DNA of 17,562 nt from Candidatus Kapaibacterium sp. GTDB lineage: Bacteria > Bacteroidota > Ignavibacteria > Kapaibacteriales > UBA2268. The DNA is taken from assembly GCA_938038165.1 (NCBI GenBank), contig CALHRB010000322.1, forward strand, positions 1 to 17,562. The letters are read 5' to 3'. Position 1 is the first letter of the stretch. The number at the start of each line of letters is the position of its first letter. The notes under the pieces were generated by a model that saw only the letters and a list, made by a program, of their open reading frames with translations, had not been told where the DNA came from and made no database searches. This document shows positions 7,584 to 15,941 of the stretch, one piece after another. The translations under genes and the position numbers were made by a program.

Positions 7584-8636
7584 TTATGTGAAAAGTCTAT
7601 TTGGTTTCTCGAATCTGACTTTTAATTTTTCGGCAAGCTGAAGGATTTTTTCCATTAATTCCTGCCTTAAGTCAAGTTCGGTTAGATAATCGGGCACATC
7701 AAAAAAAAGATTTATTCTTACATTTATGGAATACTCAGCAAATTCGTGAAGGCTCACCTGAGTGTTTTCTTTAACAATGTATTTATGGTCTTTTGCAATG
7801 GATTTTATTCCTGCAATAAATTCTTCAATAGTGGAAGTAGGTGTTTCGTAGGAAATTCTTAATATTTGAAAGAAACGCCGATAAATTCTTTTGCCCATAT
7901 TATCAATAACAGCATCTATTATTTTGGAGTTTGGAACAGTTATAAGGGAGTTATTAAAACTTCTAATCCTTGTTGATCGTAATCCGATTTCCTCGACAGT
8001 TCCTTCAAAACCGGGTGATATAATCCAATCACCAACTTCGAAAGGTCTGTCAAGAAAAATCGTAATAGAGCCAAAAAAGTTCTTTAATGTTTCCTGAGCG
8101 GCAAGAGCAACTGCTAAACCACCGATAGAGACACCTGCAAGGACTGGTGTTATGTCAATTTTCAGGTAGTTTAACAAGTAAATTATTCCTACTATGATTA
8201 TTATAACCTTAAGAGTTCTTCTTATCAAAGAAGCGAAGCTTTTATCGAATTTAGTATTGGTTTTGGAAGCCAGATGCCTGATTAGATCTGAGGTAAAATG
8301 AGTTAATTTATAAAGAATTGCAAAAATTAATAAAGGTATAGCTAATTCGTAAACAGTAGTGGCAGTTTTCTTGAAGGCTCTTCCTAATTTTAGAATGCCG
8401 ATGTTATCATAAATTAAATAAACCACAACAATCAGGCTGGAAAACTTGTAAATTGTTTTAAAATAAGTTTCGAAAATATCTTTATACTTAGTTTTGGCAA
8501 ATAATTTAAGCAAAACAATGTTGAATATCCAGCAAAAAATTTTATAGGCAAGGAAGCCGCCGGCAAGGAGTGCTAAAATTCCAAGATATTGCCAGATCTG
8601 AAGCCCATATATTCTATTGAGTAAAAATTCTTGCAT
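7584..8636 (-). CDS. MscS-family mechanosensitive ion channel
   Basis: A 350-residue inner-membrane channel that would release osmolytes when membrane tension rises. Predicted membrane segments lie near residues 15-40, 64-80, 94-115 and 143-159, followed by the MscS pore helix and beta domain signature at about 163-205: VLAGVSIGGLAVALAAQETL then FFGSITIFLDRPFEVGDWI, with the Gly/Ala packing typical of TM3. The middle beta domain continues with GFEGTVEEIGLRSTRIRSFNN and the VPNSKI motif; the C-terminal alpha/beta part ends near 350. It has one or two membrane helices more than the minimal MscS of E. coli (286 residues). It is the last gene of the leftward cluster, starting 18 bases after the YchF-family stop. 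No Shine-Dalgarno is visible, consistent with translation in a co-transcribed message. Ion selectivity cannot be read from the sequence. Confidence 0.9.
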   Translation of the reverse strand: MQEFLLNRIYGLQIWQYLGILALLAGGFLAYKIFCWIFNIVLLKLFAKTKYKDIFETYFKTIYKFSSLIVVVYLIYDNIGILKLGRAFKKTATTVYELAIPLLIFAILYKLTHFTSDLIRHLASKTNTKFDKSFASLIRRTLKVIIIIVGIIYLLNYLKIDITPVLAGVSIGGLAVALAAQETLKNFFGSITIFLDRPFEVGDWIISPGFEGTVEEIGLRSTRIRSFNNSLITVPNSKIIDAVIDNMGKRIYRRFFQILRISYETPTSTIEEFIAGIKSIAKDHKYIVKENTQVSLHEFAEYSINVRINLFFDVPDYLTELDLRQELMEKILQLAEKLKVRFEKPNRLFT

Positions 8637-8654
8637 AAATTTACTAAATAAAAA

Positions 8655-9740
8655 TTAACCATGTCTGATGTGCATAATATCGCCATCTTTAACGATATAT
8701 TCCTTGCCCTCAAGCCGGAAGTATCCTTTTTCTTTACACTTTGCAAATGAACCACATTCAAGAAATTCTTTGTAATGAACAACTTCTGCCCTGATGAACT
8801 TGTTGAAAAAGTCAGTATGAATAACACCGGCTGATTCTTGAGCAGTCATGCCTTTTTTTATTGTCCATGCTCGACATTCATCTTCGCCAACAGTAAAAAA
8901 GGACTGCAATCCAAGCAAGTCATAAGCGCTTCTGATGAGCCTTGAAATAGCTGATTCTTCCAAGCCATATTCCTCCATAAAAACATTTTTTTCTTCATCA
9001 GAAAGTTGAGCAAGTTCCATTTCAATTTTTGCAAAGAAAGGTTCAATTCTTATATTTTTACCATGAAAATGGCTGTTGATTCTTTGAACAATTTCATCTT
9101 TTTTGGGGATGTCCGATTCATTTAAATTTAAGGCAATAAGAAGTGGTTTGGCTGAGAGCAATTGATAATTTTTGATCATTTTTAGTTCTTCGGTGTCGAA
9201 TTCCAGGTCCCTAAGAGGTTTTCCTTCGTTAAGAACTTCATTCCATCTGTTAACAATGGCTATCTCCTTCAAAGCCTGGTCTTTTGTCTTTTGCTTCTGG
9301 ATATCCTTTTCTAATTTTTCGAGTTTAGATTCAGCAAAAGCCATATCAGAAAAAATTAATTCTTCTTCAAAAGTTTTAATATCTCTGATGATGTCAATTG
9401 AGCCTTCGATATGCGGGAGAGAGTCATCTTGGAAACCACGGACTACGTGAATCAGGGCATCATTTGTTCTTACTTTAGCCAGGAACTGAGTGGAGAAAGC
9501 TGAATGACCGGGTTCGGGCTTTTGCACCCCAACGAGGTCAACTATTTCAATCGTGGCATTTACTTTTCTTTTTGGATTGAATATTTCCGAAAGTTTATCA
9601 AGTCTTTCATCTGGAACCTTAATAATAGCTTGGTTTACATCTTTCTTTTGCAGTAGGTTTGGATCGAAGTGAGTTTCCGTTAATGTTTGAAAGAATGTTG
9701 TTTTGCCTGAATATGGAAGTCCTACTATTCCTATTTGCAT
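8655..9740 (-). CDS. YchF/OLA1-family P-loop ATPase with variant P-loop
   Basis: A 361-residue cytoplasmic protein of the Obg-related YchF family, ribosome-associated ATPases implicated in translation and oxidative-stress control. The P-loop is G7-LPYSGKTT, where YchF normally has GLPNVGKST. Switch II is D68-LVG, and the base-recognition motif is N205-LNE instead of the GTPase NKxD, the hallmark of ATP preference. A coiled-coil insertion spans about 125-175 (SKLEKLEKDIQKQKTKDQ). The C-terminal TGS-like region is well preserved: FFTVGEDECRAWTIKKG, GVIHTDFFNKFIRAEV and YIVKDGDIMHIR. The length matches the family (about 363). ATG at 9740 is preceded by GAGG, which overlaps the pyrF stop codon, 7 bases away, pointing to translational coupling. 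The variant P-loop suggests a divergent or paralogous member; a standard ychF may exist elsewhere in the genome. Confidence 0.87.
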   Translation of the reverse strand: MQIGIVGLPYSGKTTFFQTLTETHFDPNLLQKKDVNQAIIKVPDERLDKLSEIFNPKRKVNATIEIVDLVGVQKPEPGHSAFSTQFLAKVRTNDALIHVVRGFQDDSLPHIEGSIDIIRDIKTFEEELIFSDMAFAESKLEKLEKDIQKQKTKDQALKEIAIVNRWNEVLNEGKPLRDLEFDTEELKMIKNYQLLSAKPLLIALNLNESDIPKKDEIVQRINSHFHGKNIRIEPFFAKIEMELAQLSDEEKNVFMEEYGLEESAISRLIRSAYDLLGLQSFFTVGEDECRAWTIKKGMTAQESAGVIHTDFFNKFIRAEVVHYKEFLECGSFAKCKEKGYFRLEGKEYIVKDGDIMHIRHG

Positions 9741-9747
9741 TAAAACC

Positions 9748-10548
9748 TCATAAAGAAAAACTGTTAATAACTGAATTTAGCTGTAAAACTCGATTTGCGG
9801 CTGCTTCGGCATAATCCTGTCCCGAGGATGAGTAGATGACATTTCTTGAAACATTTATTATTGCAGGACCATTTTTGTTAGCTTTTAACGTTGCCTTAAT
9901 ATCGCCACCCTGGGCTCCAATGCCTGGAATAAGCAAGACACTTTCAGGAGCAATTTTTCTGATCAAATCAAGCTCCTCTGGATGGGTGGCACCAAATACA
10001 AATCCTGTATTTTTTAAATCTCCCCAAGTCATTGAGTTTTCCACAACATATTGATATAACGGTTTTTCGTTAATCATGATTTTCTGGAAATTCTGAGAGC
10101 CTGGATTTGAAGTCAAAGCAAGAATAAAAACTATTTTATCCTTGTAATCAAAAAAAGGTGACAAGGAATCATATCCCATATAAGGATTGACTGTAACTGC
10201 ATCTGCGTTGAAATAATCAAAAATAGACTTTGCATAAGCTTTTGATGTGTTTCCGATATCGGCTCTTTTTGCATCAGCTATTTTTAACAAATTATCGGGA
10301 ATAAAATCGAAGAGCCTTTTTAGGATCTCATAACCTTCAACGCCATATTGTTCAAAAAAAGCAAAATTTAATTTATAACCGCAAACTATGTTTTGTGTTG
10401 CTTCGATAATTGATTTACAAAAAAAATAGATTGAATTTACTTCTCTTTTAAAAATGACAGGTAATTTTTCCTGAGTCGGGTCTAACCCAACACACAAAAT
10501 GGATTGATTAATACTTCTGATGTTTATGAACTTTTCGTAAGCTGTCAT
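9748..10548 (-). CDS. pyrF: orotidine-5'-phosphate decarboxylase
   Basis: A 266-residue TIM-barrel enzyme converting orotidine 5'-phosphate to UMP and CO2, the last step of de novo pyrimidine synthesis, in the cytoplasm. The catalytic signature is Asp92-x-Lys94-x-x-Asp97 in ADAKRADIGN, followed by NADAVTVNPYMG. The N-terminal LCVGLDPTQEKLP (about 18-30) and YKLNFAFFEQYG are substrate-contacting, and PGIGAQGGD (208-216) is the phosphate-binding loop. The longer length and the DAKRADIG/NPYMGYDSL style fit the OMPdecase subfamily 2 (type 2) rather than the roughly 230-residue E. coli type. ATG at 10548 is 20 bases after the preceding M48 stop, without a Shine-Dalgarno. No other pyrimidine gene is nearby, so its place among envelope genes appears incidental. 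Confidence 0.95.
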   Translation of the reverse strand: MTAYEKFINIRSINQSILCVGLDPTQEKLPVIFKREVNSIYFFCKSIIEATQNIVCGYKLNFAFFEQYGVEGYEILKRLFDFIPDNLLKIADAKRADIGNTSKAYAKSIFDYFNADAVTVNPYMGYDSLSPFFDYKDKIVFILALTSNPGSQNFQKIMINEKPLYQYVVENSMTWGDLKNTGFVFGATHPEELDLIRKIAPESVLLIPGIGAQGGDIKATLKANKNGPAIINVSRNVIYSSSGQDYAEAAANRVLQLNSVINSFSL

Positions 10549-10568
10549 TATATTTTTTTGAAAATTAA

Positions 10569-11435
10569 TTATGGCATGGTTTTGACGAACATCTTATAAT
10601 CCAGAGTTTTAAGGCTCTTTTCGTCGGGGTCCTTAATACCCGCATCTTTTAACATTTTATCTATATTTTCGATTCTATCTTGAGGTATGGGGTGAGTGTC
10701 CTCCAATCTTTCGACAATATGAAGTTTTGCATCTGATTTAATTACGTCAAAAAAATACTTGATTGCACCAGGATACCATAGAGTTGATTGAAGATATTTG
10801 AAAGAATATTCGTCTGCTTCATATTCATCTTCTCGACTGTTTTTCATAAGGTAAGCACCTGAAAAGAAATTGCCGGCTAATTCTTTTAGTTTGTCGGGAT
10901 TATCTCCAATAATTATACTTTTGATAAGGTCAACTCCATAAGCCTTCAATATCCTGTTTTTAGCGTGACGAAGTTCGGCATGGGCTATTTCGTGTGCAAG
11001 AACGGCAGCGAGCGAGGCTTCATTTTTCAAAGAACGGATCAATCCTGTATAGACATAAATATAGCCTCCGGGGGTGCAAAAAGCATTAATAATATTATCA
11101 TCGGATATTATCTGAACCTTGTATTTAAAAATGTTCCGATATTTGATCAAAGGCGATGAAATTATTTTATTGACAATATCTTGTAAAAATTGAATTGGTT
11201 GATTATAGAAATAAAAGGGGTAATCCTTTGGATTTCTCTTCATTTCTTCATCAAGTTTTTTTCCAAGAGCTACATCATTCTCGACATTGAAAAGTTTAAG
11301 TAAAGCAGTATCTTTCTCGATTTTTTTACCAAATTGGACGACATCGTCAAATTTTATTTTTTTTATTTGACTGCAGGAGAGAATAAAAAGGGATACATAA
11401 ATAATAAAAAAAATCTTTTTAAAGAGAAAATGCAT
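10569..11435 (-). CDS. M48-family zinc metalloprotease lipoprotein (copy 2)
   Basis: A 288-residue predicted lipoprotein. The signal sequence ends in the lipobox ILS-C21. The zinc site is His148-Glu-Ile-Ala-His152 (HEIAH) with the third ligand Glu204 and Asp208 in EYEAD, so the protease should be active. Conserved NAFCTPGGYIYVYTGLI precedes the helix with HEIAH, as in M48C proteins such as E. coli LoiP and BepA, which act on outer-membrane proteins in the periplasm; substrate here is unknown. It is a tandem paralogue of the gene at 11444-12262, with the same order of motifs (NAFCTPGG, HEIAH, LMKNSRxDEYExDEYSFKYLQ, WYPGAIK, THPxPQDR). The frame extends to a TTG at 11441, but the ATG at 11435 gives a normal signal peptide and is preferred. 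It starts 8 bases after the upstream stop and its own stop is 20 bases before pyrF. Confidence 0.9.
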   Translation of the reverse strand: MHFLFKKIFFIIYVSLFILSCSQIKKIKFDDVVQFGKKIEKDTALLKLFNVENDVALGKKLDEEMKRNPKDYPFYFYNQPIQFLQDIVNKIISSPLIKYRNIFKYKVQIISDDNIINAFCTPGGYIYVYTGLIRSLKNEASLAAVLAHEIAHAELRHAKNRILKAYGVDLIKSIIIGDNPDKLKELAGNFFSGAYLMKNSREDEYEADEYSFKYLQSTLWYPGAIKYFFDVIKSDAKLHIVERLEDTHPIPQDRIENIDKMLKDAGIKDPDEKSLKTLDYKMFVKTMP

Positions 11436-11443
11436 AATCAAAT

Positions 11444-12262
11444 CTATGGCAAACTGTTTATAAAATTCTTGTATTTCTGGGACTGGAGGTTCATTTCATT
11501 AGGTTCAATTTTATAATCAAGAATCATTTTATTGATAGCATTAAGTCTATCCTGCGGCATAGGATGAGTTGAGAGAAGCACTTCGAAAAAAGGGCTGCTT
11601 TCATCTTTTTTTACTTTTTCGAAAAAGAATTTAATTGCACCGGGATACCATTGAGTGGTCTGCAAATACTTAAAAGAATATTCGTCTGATTCATATTCAT
11701 CGTCCCGACTGTTTTTCATTAAATATAAACCGGAAAATAAATTAGCGGCTAACTGCTCAATTTGACTTGGATTATTTCCGAGTGCAATGCTCAAAAGGAC
11801 TTGAATGCCATAAGCTTTTGTCATTCTGTTGGTTCCGTGTCTTCGCTCGGCGTGGGCTATTTCGTGCCCCAACACGCCAGCCAGAGTTGCTTCGTTGTCA
11901 AGGAATTTTATTAAACCAGTGTAAACATAAATATATCCCCCCGGAGTGCAAAAAGCATTTACTACTTTATCATCTTTAAGTATCTGAACTTTGTAAGGGA
12001 AATATGATCTATATTTAACAAATGGAGAATTGATAATTTCATTTACTATGTTTTGGACGTATTGATTTGGTTCAAAAAAATCATAAATTGGGTATTCGCC
12101 GGGTTTGCTTCGGATTTCAGTGTCCAATTGCTTTCCCAAATTAGCATCGTCTTCAACACTGAAAATATTAACCTTACCATCTTCACAAGAGACAAGAAAG
12201 AAAAAGGAGAAGATAATAAAAATAATATTATATCTTTTATAGCGATTGATATGGTTTTTCAT
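11444..12262 (-). CDS. M48-family zinc metalloprotease lipoprotein (copy 1)
   Basis: A 272-residue predicted lipoprotein with basic N-terminus (NHINRYKRY), hydrophobic stretch and lipobox LVS-C26. The zinc-binding site is His133-Glu-Ile-Ala-His137, with Glu189 and Asp193 in EYESD; these complete the M48 catalytic set. Like its downstream copy it belongs near LoiP/BepA-type periplasmic proteases handling misfolded envelope proteins (family knowledge; the substrate here is not known). The ATG at 12262 is chosen because GGAAAG lies just upstream; the frame could run to a TTG at 12274, but that would overlap this ribosome site. It is the first gene of the leftward cluster M48-M48-pyrF-ychF-mscS. 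A TATATTTG box precedes it by 61 bases. Compared with copy 2 it has a shorter linker between the lipobox and the protease domain. Confidence 0.92.
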   Translation of the reverse strand: MKNHINRYKRYNIIFIIFSFFFLVSCEDGKVNIFSVEDDANLGKQLDTEIRSKPGEYPIYDFFEPNQYVQNIVNEIINSPFVKYRSYFPYKVQILKDDKVVNAFCTPGGYIYVYTGLIKFLDNEATLAGVLGHEIAHAERRHGTNRMTKAYGIQVLLSIALGNNPSQIEQLAANLFSGLYLMKNSRDDEYESDEYSFKYLQTTQWYPGAIKFFFEKVKKDESSPFFEVLLSTHPMPQDRLNAINKMILDYKIEPNEMNLQSQKYKNFINSLP

Positions 12263-12323
12263 GAATCTTTCCAAAATTTAAAATCAATTACTTGGTGAAA
12301 ATAATAATAATCGGAAAACAATC

Positions 12324-12331
12324 CAAATATA
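12324..12331 (-). promoter_or_regulatory. TAnnTTTG -7-type box for the M48 cluster
   Basis: Minus-strand TATATTTG, the same octamer seen before two other genes here. It directly follows the ppk stop codon (TAG, 12332-12334) and lies 61 bases before the M48 ATG at 12262, so any -33 element would be inside the end of ppk. No TTG is found at the right distance. It suggests the M48-pyrF-ychF-mscS cluster starts its own message. Confidence 0.4.
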
Positions 12332-14464
12332 CTATTGAGTTTTGAAAAAATGTAATATTTTTTGGGGTATTTTTTTTCTAGTTTTCTCGATTCGTTTTAG
12401 GAGATAGTCTTGAGCCGAAAAAGGTGGAGTTCCGTTCTGAGGAGTTATTTTTTCATAGCTACCATCAGGAAGTAAACGCCAGGACTTAGTGTTGTCCTTC
12501 CAATAAATGTTCAATAAATCATAGAGTTCTTTTTTTATGTTTTTATTGTAAACCGGAAAAGCTATTTCAACTCTTCTGTCAAGATTTCTGGTCATCCAAT
12601 CAGCACTCGAAAGGTAAAATTCATTACTGCCGGCATTTTTGAACATAAATATTCTTGAATGTTCCAAAAATCTTCCCAAGATACTTCGAACTTCGATATT
12701 TTCGCTAATGCCGTCTATTCCGGGTCGAAGACAACAAACTCCACGGACAATTAAATTGATTTTGACCCCTTTAGTTGAAGCACGGTATAGAGCTTTAGTA
12801 ACTTCTTCGTGTGCTATTGAATTCATCTTGGCAAAGATAAACCCTGGATTTTCTGGGGTATGAAGCTCTGCTTCTCTGTTGATTAGTTTGATTAAACTTT
12901 GCCTCAGATTAATTGGAGCCACAAGCAAATGTTTCCATTCCTTATAGTAAGAATAACCTGTAAGATAATTGAAAAGATGAATTACTTCCGAAGCTATCTC
13001 TTTGTTTGCCGTAAACAGACCTAAATCGGTATAAAGTCTTGCAGTGGTTTGATTATAGTTACCTGTTGCCATATGCACATAAGTCTTCAACATGTTACTT
13101 TCTTTTCGGACAACTAAAAGTACCTTGCAATGGGTTTTCAAGCCGAGTATTCCATAGATTACGTGAACGCCAACTTGTTCGAGTTCACGAGCCCAATGAA
13201 TATTGCTTTCCTCGTCGAATCGAGCTTTTAGTTCAACGAAGGCAGTTACGTCTTTGCCTTTTTCAGCTGCTCTTTTAAGCGCTTCAACAACGGGAGAATT
13301 TGTGCCGGTTCGGTATAATGTGATTTTAATAGCAAGAACATCGGGATCATCAGCGGATTCGTTGACAAACCTAAGAACACTGTTAGTGAAAGAATCAAAA
13401 GGATGGTGAACTAACAGATCTTTTTCGGTGATAGCAGTGAAAATATTTTTGTTTATGCCTTGTAACTCTGGAAGTATGCGAGTTTGAAAGGGTGTATCCT
13501 TTAAGTTTCTGACGTCGAATTTTAATAACTGCAAAAAGTCAGGCAAATTTAATGGTCTGTTCAGGACATAAACATCATCGTCTTCAAGTTCCAGGGACTG
13601 TTTAAGCAGTTCGACAAGGTACGAAGGCATCCTGCCGCTAACTTCCAATCTTACGGCTGCGGTTCCCCACTTTCTATGCTTGATTTGTTCTGCGACTTCA
13701 TCCAGCAAATCTTCTGCTTCGTCTTCAGCTATTTCAACATCTGCATCTCTGGTTACTCTGAATGTGTGTGCTGTTATAATTTCCAAGCCGGGAAATAGAA
13801 CCTGAGCCTTTGCTTTTATTATTTGTTCTATTAAGACAAAATGATAGCCATAAGGGCGATTAATTCTAACAAATCTCGGAAGAAATGGTGGAAGCTGGAT
13901 GAAAGCTATTTTTCTCTCTTCGTATTTTTTTTGAGTATCGTTGATCGCAAAAACAATATTTAAACTTCGATTAATCAGTCGAGGAAATGGATGAGCCGGA
14001 TCTAGACTTAATGGCGTTAATAAGGGCAAGACGGATTCACAGAAGAAAGTGTTTAGTTCATCCTTTTCGTTGTCAGTTAAATCTTTATAGTTATGAAAAA
14101 AAATTCCCTCCTTCTCCAAAGCAGGAATTATATCTTCAAGCAAAATTTTTGTCTGTTTTTCATAAAGCGGAATAAGCCTTTTTCTGATTTCCTTTAATTG
14201 TTCCTGTGGAGTCATTCCATCAGCTGAAAGTTCAACCACTCCTGCCTGTTTTTGATTTTTTAAACCTGCAACCCGTATCATAAAAAATTCATCCTGATTG
14301 GAGCTGAAAATTGTAATGAATTTTAATCGCTCCAAAAGAGGATGCTCTGGGGACTCTGATTCAGCAAGCACACGCTTATTGAATTCTATAAGGCTTAACT
14401 CCCTGTTGAAAAAGAGTTTATCTCCGGACTTTAGAAGTATGTCCTCTTGAACGACCGGTTCCAT
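12332..14464 (-). CDS. ppk1: polyphosphate kinase 1
   Basis: A 710-residue enzyme making inorganic polyphosphate from ATP, reversibly. It shows the full PPK1 layout: N domain (FFNRELSLIEFNKRVL and FITIFSSNQDEFFMIRVAGL, residues 18-67), head domain, and the two phospholipase-D-like catalytic domains. Active-site residues are His445 in the HxK motif (LKTHCK), corresponding to the autophosphorylated His435 of E. coli, and His602 (LEHSRIF), corresponding to His592; the 10-residue offset is the same for both. HMATGNYNQTTARLYTD follows at 464. Length matches the usual 690-720. The start ATG at 14464 lacks a Shine-Dalgarno; the upstream LRR gene ends 54 bases away, so the two may share a message. 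Polyphosphate supports stress survival, motility and metal handling in bacteria. Nothing in the chain looks damaged. Confidence 0.96.
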   Translation of the reverse strand: MEPVVQEDILLKSGDKLFFNRELSLIEFNKRVLAESESPEHPLLERLKFITIFSSNQDEFFMIRVAGLKNQKQAGVVELSADGMTPQEQLKEIRKRLIPLYEKQTKILLEDIIPALEKEGIFFHNYKDLTDNEKDELNTFFCESVLPLLTPLSLDPAHPFPRLINRSLNIVFAINDTQKKYEERKIAFIQLPPFLPRFVRINRPYGYHFVLIEQIIKAKAQVLFPGLEIITAHTFRVTRDADVEIAEDEAEDLLDEVAEQIKHRKWGTAAVRLEVSGRMPSYLVELLKQSLELEDDDVYVLNRPLNLPDFLQLLKFDVRNLKDTPFQTRILPELQGINKNIFTAITEKDLLVHHPFDSFTNSVLRFVNESADDPDVLAIKITLYRTGTNSPVVEALKRAAEKGKDVTAFVELKARFDEESNIHWARELEQVGVHVIYGILGLKTHCKVLLVVRKESNMLKTYVHMATGNYNQTTARLYTDLGLFTANKEIASEVIHLFNYLTGYSYYKEWKHLLVAPINLRQSLIKLINREAELHTPENPGFIFAKMNSIAHEEVTKALYRASTKGVKINLIVRGVCCLRPGIDGISENIEVRSILGRFLEHSRIFMFKNAGSNEFYLSSADWMTRNLDRRVEIAFPVYNKNIKKELYDLLNIYWKDNTKSWRLLPDGSYEKITPQNGTPPFSAQDYLLKRIEKTRKKIPQKILHFFKTQ

Positions 14465-14505
14465 ATTAAATTAATCTATATTTAAATCAAAAAATAAAGA
14501 ACAAA

Positions 14506-14520
14506 AATTCTGCCAGAATT
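14506..14520. repeat. short palindrome AATTCTG-n-CAGAATT after the LRR gene
   Basis: Perfect 7-base arms with a one-base centre (14506-14512 and 14514-14520) overlap the LRR stop codon. On the minus strand the palindrome is followed by a T-rich run, so as RNA it could fold a five-pair stem with a five-base loop and act as a weak terminator between the LRR gene and ppk. It might instead be a protein binding site. Confidence 0.3.
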
Positions 14521-15865
14521 ATAAAGATAATCTTACATTTGGGAGCCTGTTTTTAATAGCTTCTTTTTCTTCGTCGCTTATTTCATTTTTTCTCATTTGC
14601 AAGACCTTTAGCTCCGGCATTTTTTCTATATCCTCAGGCAATGATTTTAATTTATTGAAATTGAGAAATATAGTTCTCAAAGCAGGAATTTTAGTTATTT
14701 CATTGGGTAATGATTCTATTTCGTTATTATCCATCTTTAATGTTTGAAGTGAAATCATCTTTTCAATCGAAGATGGTAAAGTTTTGAGCTTGTTTCTGCT
14801 CATATCCAAAGTGATAAGCATTTTCATTTCTGTAATTTCGGCTGGGAAATCAGTCAGATTACAATTGCTTAGATTTAATGATCTTAAGTTTATTAATTGT
14901 GAAAAAGTCTTTGGTAAGTTTGTAATCTTACAATTGTTCATATCTAATTGAACCAAACTGGTTAACTTCCCGATTTCGGGGGGGACATTTTCTGCTTTAT
15001 TGTTACTGAAATCTAAATTTTGAAGTTTTGTCAACAGAGAAAAACCTTCAGGTAATTTTTGAATCTCATTTGAACCCAGGGTAAGATGTTTTAGCTCTGA
15101 CAATTGACTGATTTCGTTTGGTAAAGTTGTTAGTAAATTATTTTCCAGCTCTAAAAATTCAAGAGATTTAATTTTTGATATATCCTTTGGAATGGTCTGA
15201 ATTTTGTTATTTTTTAAATTTAATTTTTTCAGGTTAGCCATTTTTCCGATTTCAGGAGTTATATCCTTAATTTTATTATTGGCAAGGCTTAATGTGGTAA
15301 CAGAATTCAGTTTTGTAATATTTACAGGGAATGACTCAAATTCATTATCATCTAAAATAAGATCGGTGAGTTTAGTTAATTTTGAAAATTCAGGCGGGAT
15401 GGTTGTTAATTTATTCGCAGATAATTTAAGGTTACGAAGGTTTTTTAAATTTTCAATTTCTTTGCCGATCGAAGCTATTTTGTTATTGGATAGATCAAGA
15501 ACTTCTAAATTTTCAAGTTCGAAAAGAACTTTTGGAAATTCAGTGAACCCGTTACGGTTAAAAATAACAATCTTTAATTTTTTTAATTCTTTGAAACCGG
15601 CAGGAAGCTCAGTCAGTTGATTGCCACTAAGGTCAATTGATTCAAGCTCCTTGAATTCGCTGATTGTCTCGGGAATCACCTTGAGTCTTTTATTCATAAT
15701 AATTAGATTCTTCAAAGTAGCGGCTTCTGGAAGTGCTTCCTCGACATTATTATAGCCTAATCTTGCTTTTCGTATGTTAGGGTTAACGCTTGGGGGTTTC
15801 ATTTTTTGTGCAAATAATTCAATTCCCGCAAAAAGAATCAAAAAGAAAATGATATATCTTTTCAT
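14519..15865 (-). CDS. exported leucine-rich repeat protein, 17 regular repeats
   Basis: A 448-residue protein with a Sec signal peptide (KRYIIFFLILFAGIELFA, cleaved near 19-20) and no lipobox or T9SS domain, so it is probably periplasmic. After a short linker, residues 49-416 are sixteen leucine-rich repeats of exactly 23 residues without any insertion or deletion, pattern LxxLxLxxNxLxxLPxEIxxL, followed by a seventeenth repeat plus C-terminal cap ending LPNVRLSL (417-448). The 23-residue, LPxEI-type unit is common to bacterial LRR proteins that bind other proteins along the concave face; its partner is unknown. ATG at 15865 has no Shine-Dalgarno. Its stop is 54 bases before ppk, and it starts 76 bases after the transporter stop. 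No enzymatic domain is present. Confidence 0.9.
   Translation of the reverse strand: MKRYIIFFLILFAGIELFAQKMKPPSVNPNIRKARLGYNNVEEALPEAATLKNLIIMNKRLKVIPETISEFKELESIDLSGNQLTELPAGFKELKKLKIVIFNRNGFTEFPKVLFELENLEVLDLSNNKIASIGKEIENLKNLRNLKLSANKLTTIPPEFSKLTKLTDLILDDNEFESFPVNITKLNSVTTLSLANNKIKDITPEIGKMANLKKLNLKNNKIQTIPKDISKIKSLEFLELENNLLTTLPNEISQLSELKHLTLGSNEIQKLPEGFSLLTKLQNLDFSNNKAENVPPEIGKLTSLVQLDMNNCKITNLPKTFSQLINLRSLNLSNCNLTDFPAEITEMKMLITLDMSRNKLKTLPSSIEKMISLQTLKMDNNEIESLPNEITKIPALRTIFLNFNKLKSLPEDIEKMPELKVLQMRKNEISDEEKEAIKNRLPNVRLSL
14618..15721 (-). repeat. sixteen in-frame 69-base LRR-coding repeats
   Basis: The sixteen full 23-residue repeats (residues 49-416) correspond to 1104 bases in strictly 69-base steps. 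The units are diverged at DNA level, so this is an old coding repeat kept by protein structure, not a recent tandem expansion or a CRISPR array. Confidence 0.9.
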
Positions 15866-15941
15866 ATAATAATAAACTTAATAAATCAAAATACAATGAA
15901 ATAAATCGTCATTTAAGACAAAAATTGAAGTCTTTTATTTT

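Larger units (their letters stand above)
7584..12262 (-). other. predicted transcription unit M48-M48-pyrF-ychF-mscS
   Basis: Five leftward genes follow each other with gaps of 8, 20, 7 and 18 bases, without any hairpin between them, and one pair shares a stop/ribosome-binding overlap. This suits a single message. The product mix (envelope proteases, pyrimidine synthesis, translation ATPase, osmotic channel) does not point to one pathway, so co-transcription may reflect compaction rather than shared function. Confidence 0.7.

Noticed and set aside
15204..15620. 138-codon open frame on the + strand inside the LRR gene.
   Set aside because: It lies wholly antisense to a clear signal-peptide LRR protein; the repeated codon pattern keeps the opposite strand open. 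The translation has no recognisable domain.
14618..15721. Regular 69-base spacing, considered as a CRISPR-like or recent tandem DNA repeat.
   Set aside because: The periodicity comes from in-frame leucine-rich repeats; the DNA units differ from one another and there are no identical repeat/spacer blocks.
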